Source: Alphaproteobacteria bacterium (lineage in GTDB: Bacteria > Pseudomonadota > Alphaproteobacteria > Rickettsiales > UBA6187). Taken from it: a stretch of DNA of 10,324 nucleotides. How positions within the stretch are numbered: position 1 is the stretch's first letter; each line of letters starts with the position of its first letter. Positions 7,411 to 10,324 of the stretch are shown in pieces. The translations under genes were made by a program, and so were the position numbers. The DNA is taken from positions 1 through 10,324 of the forward strand of contig JAJRPW010000031.1 in NCBI GenBank assembly GCA_024280585.1, written 5' to 3'. Below the pieces are notes generated by a model that worked only from the letters and a program-made list of their open reading frames with translations, ran no database searches and was not told the origin of the DNA.

Positions 7411-8235
7411 TCAAAGAGGCAGCAACCCACTCGCCATCACTTTACCACCTGCTTTTTCTTTTTGGCTATAAATAACTTTAATCTTACCACCGTCTATTGA
7501 AATATTTTCTGGAATATTAAGCGTTATATCTAAATTTCTCTTCTTGTTCGGAGTATAAACCGCCAGCCCACCCAAAGATTTTATAACTATTTCCTCACCA
7601 TTTTCATTGATATATACAACTTTTATATCACCATAAACTGATTTTTGGCCACTGCGATTAAGAGTAAATTTGATCTTTTTTTGCCCCTCTTCCCCGTCCA
7701 CAAGAGCGATATTATCTATATTTACATCAACCTCCAAAGTGCCATGACGCACAATCACAGGTATCGTCACCCCATAATTAGCGCGGAGAATAATAGATAA
7801 TTTTTTATCTTCAACATCACTTTCCGATACATCCTCACTTTCTGAACTAACAGGCAGAATCATTATATTCAAATGTGAGCGATATTCACCACTGGCAAGC
7901 CCTTTTGGTTTGCGTGCCAAAATCCGCACCGTCTGATGTGAATTTGCCGCAATAACTATTCTCCTTGGCGAAACACGCAGCATTGAATCAGCAAAAAGCT
8001 CGCCCTCACCCGCCTCTTCTATATTAACTATTTTGCCATTTTCTGTCATTCTTCTATTTACCAAACTAACACGGTAAACCCCTTCAGCATCACCATTATT
8101 CGCAATAGATAAAACCGCACTCCTGTTTTTACCCTCCATGATAATCCGCGTAGGAGTAACAATAAGCCCCGGTTTTGCAGCAAAAGCACTATTGGCACTA
8201 AGTAAAACAGCTATAAAAAATAATATATGTCGCAT
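7411..8235 (-). CDS. Periplasmic pilus chaperone, PapD/FimC-like
   Basis: PapD-like chaperones bind secreted pilins in the periplasm, donate a beta strand to each, and deliver them to the usher. The 274-residue protein has a signal peptide (MRHILFFIAVLLSANSAFA) and an Ig-like N domain: VTPTRIIMEG (27-36), SPRRIVIAANSHQTVRI (89-105) and the F1 strand GEYRSHLNIMILP (116-128). The presumed donor strand G1 is LSIILRANYGVTIPVIVR (146-163). The F1-G1 loop is an acidic, Ser/Glu/Asp-rich stretch (129-145) without cysteines, unlike FGL chaperones of the Caf1M type. A second Ig-like domain ends at LLPL. I chose the ATG at 8235 because AGGA (8244-8241) lies five bases upstream; the ATG at 8250 would add five residues and overlap the previous gene. 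The ribosome site overlaps the upstream stop codon, implying coupling. Confidence 0.9.
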   Translation of the reverse strand: MRHILFFIAVLLSANSAFAAKPGLIVTPTRIIMEGKNRSAVLSIANNGDAEGVYRVSLVNRRMTENGKIVNIEEAGEGELFADSMLRVSPRRIVIAANSHQTVRILARKPKGLASGEYRSHLNIMILPVSSESEDVSESDVEDKKLSIILRANYGVTIPVIVRHGTLEVDVNIDNIALVDGEEGQKKIKFTLNRSGQKSVYGDIKVVYINENGEEIVIKSLGGLAVYTPNKKRNLDITLNIPENISIDGGKIKVIYSQKEKAGGKVMASGLLPL

Positions 8236-8240
8236 AATTT

Positions 8241-8244
8241 TCCT
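8241..8244 (-). promoter_or_regulatory. Ribosome binding site of the chaperone gene
   Basis: On the minus strand AGGA is followed by five bases and ATG (8235-8233). It overlaps the TAG stop (8245-8243) of the preceding subunit gene. It decides the chaperone start and links translation of the two genes. Confidence 0.65.
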
Positions 8245-8713
8245 AATCATAACTTACCATTATATCGTAACATAAATTTATTTCACCAACTTGTGCGCCG
8301 GGTCTAATTGCTAAAGTTGCTCCATATTTCAAACGGCCACTGTTGCCAGGAGGAGGCAAAGCTGATTTAGAATCAGTAAATGAAATATTTTGGTATTTAG
8401 CTTTAAATTTTTTAAGCCTGAAGCCGGCACTTCCGTTACTAGCGCACTCCTGAATAGAAATCGATACTGCGTCTATTGTGCTGCCGGAAACAACAACCTT
8501 GCCAGACGCTACATCCTGCGTGCTAATCATAGTTGCAGTAGTTCCAGGGCCTAAAGTGCTATTCTTTTTGACCACAATTTTAGTTTGGCCACCAGTTGGC
8601 CGCACAACGGTTCCGAAATTCAGATCTCTGTTATTAGACGCAGATAGCGGAACCTGCGCATAAGAAATAAACGGCATAAGAATGATTAATACTATAGCTA
8701 ACATACCATGCAT
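8243..8713 (-). CDS. DUF4402-like pilus subunit with a cysteine pair, possible tip subunit
   Basis: This exported 156-residue protein has a signal peptide (cleavage probably after ISYA, residue 19). Its mature part begins QVPLSASNNRDLNFGTVVRP. It aligns by eye with the major pilin: the FGTV strand (33-36), the TAT-S-Q stretch (59-66), LKYGATLAI (128-136) and the last strand YDIMVSYD. Two cysteines, Cys90 and Cys148, could form a disulfide; neither other mature subunit has cysteine. Only about 13 mature residues precede FGTV, against 28 in the major pilin. That is too short for a normal donor-strand extension and hints at a terminal (tip) position, which is inference. No good ribosome site precedes ATG 8713; the ATG at 8704 is an alternative. 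An in-frame stop just upstream excludes earlier starts. Confidence 0.78.
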   Translation of the reverse strand: MHGMLAIVLIILMPFISYAQVPLSASNNRDLNFGTVVRPTGGQTKIVVKKNSTLGPGTTATMISTQDVASGKVVVSGSTIDAVSISIQECASNGSAGFRLKKFKAKYQNISFTDSKSALPPPGNSGRLKYGATLAIRPGAQVGEINLCYDIMVSYD

Positions 8714-8764
8714 GCTACACTATACTCATTTATTATTCAAGCTGGATAGAAATTTAGTGGAGGT

Positions 8765-9235
8765 TTACTCAAAGGACACTTCAATATCAATCAATGGCTG
8801 ATTAATTTCTGGCGCAGCATTGCTTGCAATATCCACACCAGCACCGAATCTTAAGGTGGAACCGCTGCCAATTGGTTCGTTTAACCCTGATCTTGGGATT
8901 CTACGCCCGTTCAAAGTGGCATATATCCTGGATAAACTTACACCAGAGGCGGTATTAATACTCTCAGATAGGAAAATTTGTGCGGAATTGGAGTCTATAC
9001 TGGAAATAAAAATTTCACCGACCGGCAAACCGGAGGCAATATCTATACCGATCATATATGTAACTGAATCCGCGCCTGGCCTGTTTAAAAATTGTTCTGG
9101 AATATCAGTGGTTTCGACGAATTCTATGCCGCTCCTGACTATTTCAACCGAGGCAGTACCAACGGCTCTCGCAGCAAACGCATTGCTGCAAAAAAAACTC
9201 TGTATTACAAATAAGATCAAGGTTAAAATACGCAT
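8765..9235 (-). CDS. Minor pilus subunit, divergent DUF4402-like
   Basis: This is a secreted 156-residue protein with signal peptide MRILTLILFVIQSFFCSNAFA; its only cysteine lies in that peptide and is not in a lipobox. The mature sequence is beta-rich. Its ending resembles the two neighbouring subunits: LRFGAGVDI (128-136) and the final strand IDIEVSFE, compared with LKYGATLAI/VSYD and LMLGAKLTI/VSYD. The front part (VGTASVEIVRSGIEF) can serve as a donor extension plus first strand, but the FGTV motif is missing. It is the first gene after the second promoter (9259-9287), with a possible ribosome site GAGAG at 9244-9240. A role as minor or adaptor subunit is inferred from context; an adhesin is possible. 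The next gene starts 51 nt downstream. Confidence 0.75.
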   Translation of the reverse strand: MRILTLILFVIQSFFCSNAFAARAVGTASVEIVRSGIEFVETTDIPEQFLNRPGADSVTYMIGIDIASGLPVGEIFISSIDSNSAQIFLSESINTASGVSLSRIYATLNGRRIPRSGLNEPIGSGSTLRFGAGVDIASNAAPEINQPLIDIEVSFE

Positions 9236-9258
9236 ATATCTCTCAGATAATATAACTT

Positions 9259-9287
9259 ATGATAGTTATAAGCAACATATATGCCAA
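9259..9287 (-). promoter_or_regulatory. Predicted promoter of the minor subunit-chaperone-usher operon
   Basis: On the minus strand TTGGCA (9287-9282) and TATCAT (9264-9259) are 17 bases apart, each with one mismatch to the sigma70 consensus. The expected start near 9252 leaves a leader of about 17 nt before ATG 9235. It lies after the terminator at 9443-9466, so the downstream genes need not depend on readthrough from the major pilin gene. Confidence 0.6.
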
Positions 9288-9323
9288 AAAAATATAATTT
9301 TTGATAACTAATTGATATATAAG

Positions 9324-9353
9324 AATATTTATCGTAAATGCGCCAATATTTAT
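9324..9353. repeat. Two direct copies of AATATTTAT, 21 bases apart
   Basis: AATATTTAT occurs at 9324-9332 and 9345-9353. The 21-base period is about two helical turns, placing both copies on the same DNA face. They are centred about 76 and 97 bases upstream of the predicted start point of the minor-subunit operon, a possible activator region. The surrounding DNA is very AT-rich, so chance is a real alternative. I see no gene in 9236-9500 apart from these elements, the promoter and the terminator. Confidence 0.25.
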
Positions 9354-9442
9354 GCTGTTAAAAGTTGTATTATATATTTTACTTTACAACCACTTACGCC
9401 CCTAATTAGTACATAATTTTCCTGCATATACCAATTAGGCAC

Positions 9443-9466
9443 AAAAAAGGGAGCCCAAAGGCTCCC
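9443..9466 (-). terminator. Intrinsic terminator after the major pilin gene
   Basis: On the minus strand GGGAGCC (9466-9460), loop TTTG, GGCTCCC (9455-9449) is followed at once by six T (9448-9443). The 7-bp GC-rich stem with a tight loop and T-run is a textbook Rho-independent terminator. It begins 34 nt after the pilin stop codon and separates the major pilin from the rest of the locus. Partial readthrough could still feed the downstream genes. Confidence 0.93.
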
Positions 9467-9500
9467 TAATCCATAAATCATAAATCATATCATCTAGATA

Positions 9501-10043
9501 TTAATCGTAAGAAACATCTACATTGTAGGAAATTACCAAATCACCGTCTGCGGCCATTATAGCTGCATCATCACCATCAATAGTCAATTTAGCACCAAGC
9601 ATCAAAGTATCAGAGCCACCAGCAAGTCCCATATTTGCAATTTCACCACTAGCATCAACAGTTTGGGGACCAACATCCATTCCACCTGTAAAATCAGTCA
9701 GAGATAAACCGCCAGCAGGTGTAGACGTAACACTAATAGTCATAGTAGCGGCAGCAGAGCCAGTTATATCAAAACTACCACCAAGACCTTGTCCACTAAC
9801 AGTAGTAGCCGTGTTGGAAGCGTCATAAATACCACCTTTGTCAATCATCACAAACTGAGTTCCACTTGCCGGCTTAATAACAGTACCGAAATCCATTATA
9901 TCTCCTTCAGAAATAGTAACAGGGTTTACAACCTTAACTGTAGCATTTTGATCAAGATTTGCGCTCTCACCAACAGCATACGCAGAACTAGCAAAAGCAA
10001 CAGAAGCGGCTAAAGCCAAACTTAATTTAACAATTTTATTCAT
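9501..10043 (-). CDS. Major pilin, DUF4402 family
   Basis: This 180-residue exported protein is the likely main shaft subunit. Its signal peptide MNKIVKLSLALAASVAFASSAYA (shown in part: residues 1-23) is cleaved before VGESANL. The mature part has a probable donor extension (24-40), then the DUF4402 pattern NPVTISEGDIMDFGTVIKP (40-58), a Gly/Ala/Thr/Ser-rich beta region, LMLGAKLTI (147-155) and the last strand YNVDVSYD. It lacks cysteine and is rich in small residues and Asp, as in secreted self-assembling pilins. The start at 10043 is fixed by AAGGA (10055-10051) seven bases upstream; the 18 codons open before it do not encode a signal peptide. It has its own promoter (10109-10137), the strongest ribosome site in the window and its own terminator, all suggesting high expression. 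Confidence 0.87.
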   Translation of the reverse strand: MNKIVKLSLALAASVAFASSAYAVGESANLDQNATVKVVNPVTISEGDIMDFGTVIKPASGTQFVMIDKGGIYDASNTATTVSGQGLGGSFDITGSAAATMTISVTSTPAGGLSLTDFTGGMDVGPQTVDASGEIANMGLAGGSDTLMLGAKLTIDGDDAAIMAADGDLVISYNVDVSYD

Positions 10044-10050
10044 AACATTT

Positions 10051-10055
10051 TCCTT
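10051..10055 (-). promoter_or_regulatory. Ribosome binding site of the major pilin gene
   Basis: AAGGA on the minus strand sits seven bases before ATG 10043. It is the best Shine-Dalgarno match in the window and selects the start that yields a proper signal peptide. Confidence 0.8.
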
Positions 10056-10108
10056 AATTTTTAAATTTATACCTAGAAACGCATCATAACGACACAAAAC
10101 ATATACTC

Positions 10109-10137
10109 ATAGTAACAGACTATTACTAAAATATCAA
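10109..10137 (-). promoter_or_regulatory. Predicted promoter of the major pilin gene
   Basis: On the minus strand TTGATA (10137-10132) and TACTAT (10114-10109) are separated by 17 bases, with 5/6 and 4/6 consensus matches. The predicted start is near 10102, giving a leader of about 58 nt before the pilin ATG. It lies in the 128-nt gap after the upstream gene stop (10172), which otherwise holds only AT-rich sequence. Confidence 0.55.
10110..10128. promoter_or_regulatory. Inverted repeat over the pilin promoter, possible operator
   Basis: TAGTAA (10110-10115) and TTACTA (10123-10128) form a 6-bp inverted repeat with a 7-base spacer. It covers most of the promoter spacer and five bases of the -10 box, the place where a dimeric repressor would block polymerase. 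No regulator gene is visible in the window, so this is only a candidate. Confidence 0.3.
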
Positions 10138-10171
10138 GTTTTTGTCTCAAAATAACACAATGACGAGCATA

Positions 10172-10324
10172 TTACGCAGGTTTCTTACGTAAATCAAGCT
10201 TATCCAGACAATATTTAATCCATTGTGCCGTTAATTTTTCCTGCACACCGTTTTGTGCCAGTCTTTGGTCAAGATGGTCAAAATCGACACGATCCAGACA
10301 CTGATCCTGGTTAAAACAGCTATA
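10172..10324 (-). CDS. C-terminal end of an unrecognised protein (5' part outside window)
   Basis: On the minus strand a frame is open from the window edge to TAA at 10174-10172. It encodes 50 residues, from YSCFNQDQCLDRVDFDHLDQ to DKLDLRKKPA. The sequence is polar, probably helical (LDQRLAQNGVQEKLTAQWIK), has three cysteines and ends in a basic tail typical of a genuine C terminus. I do not recognise the family. It is upstream of the pilin gene on the same strand but separated by 128 nt containing the pilin promoter, and no clear terminator follows it. Whether it belongs functionally to the pilus locus cannot be judged from this fragment. Confidence 0.6.
   Translation of the reverse strand, partial: YSCFNQDQCLDRVDFDHLDQRLAQNGVQEKLTAQWIKYCLDKLDLRKKPA

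Noticed and set aside
8820..9311. Plus-strand open frame of 163 codons opposite the minor pilin
   Set aside because: The minus frame has a signal peptide, promoter and family motif; the plus frame shows none.
9401..9439. CCTAATT/AATTAGG inverted repeat between pilin genes
   Set aside because: Seven AT-rich base pairs with a 25-base spacer are expected by chance in this region, and no associated signal was found.
10044..10097. Pilin start at ATG 10097
   Set aside because: The extra 18 residues would precede and spoil the signal peptide; AAGGA points to ATG 10043, and the predicted transcript starts close to 10102.

Overview
The window most likely comes from an AT-rich alphaproteobacterium. 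The left third carries yidD (3' end only), yidC, engB and argB in tight head-to-tail order. To my knowledge this order is typical of Alphaproteobacteria, and the YidC and ArgB sequences look alphaproteobacterial. I cannot place it below class level. The marine or Micavibrio-like uncultured lineages fit the base composition but are only a guess.

Layout. Positions 1-3340 (+) are a compact housekeeping operon. The YidD tail is followed by the inner-membrane insertase YidC, the ribosome-assembly GTPase EngB, and acetylglutamate kinase ArgB of arginine synthesis. Gaps are 2-17 nt and Shine-Dalgarno sites are weak, so translational coupling is likely. Positions 3341-3542 hold no long gene but are dense in signal. 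A near-consensus sigma70-type promoter (3366-3394) is followed at its predicted start point by a nested stem-loop (3403-3500). Inside that lies a 16-codon open frame with its own Shine-Dalgarno sequence, which the inner hairpin would mask. This leader precedes an unrecognised multi-pass membrane protein (3543-4733), whose stop codon directly abuts that of the convergent usher gene.

Positions 4734-10043 (-) are a complete chaperone-usher pilus locus. Transcription order is: major DUF4402-type pilin (9501-10043), an intrinsic terminator (9443-9466), then a second promoter (9259-9287). That promoter serves two further pilin-like subunits (8765-9235, 8243-8713), a PapD-like periplasmic chaperone (8235-7411) and the outer-membrane usher (7391-4734). 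The design suggests a strongly expressed, separately terminated major subunit and a lower-level operon for minor subunits and the assembly machine. All three subunits end in the same strand motif (VSYD, VSYD, VSFE). The subunit at 8243-8713 alone has a cysteine pair and a shortened mature N terminus, as expected for a pilus tip.

The right edge (10172-10324, -) is the C-terminal end of an unrecognised gene. No tRNA, rRNA, CRISPR array, insertion sequence or transposase was seen. The most novel item is the structured leader with its hidden small ORF upstream of the unknown membrane protein. The pilus locus is recognisable, but its subunits and regulation look uncharacterised.
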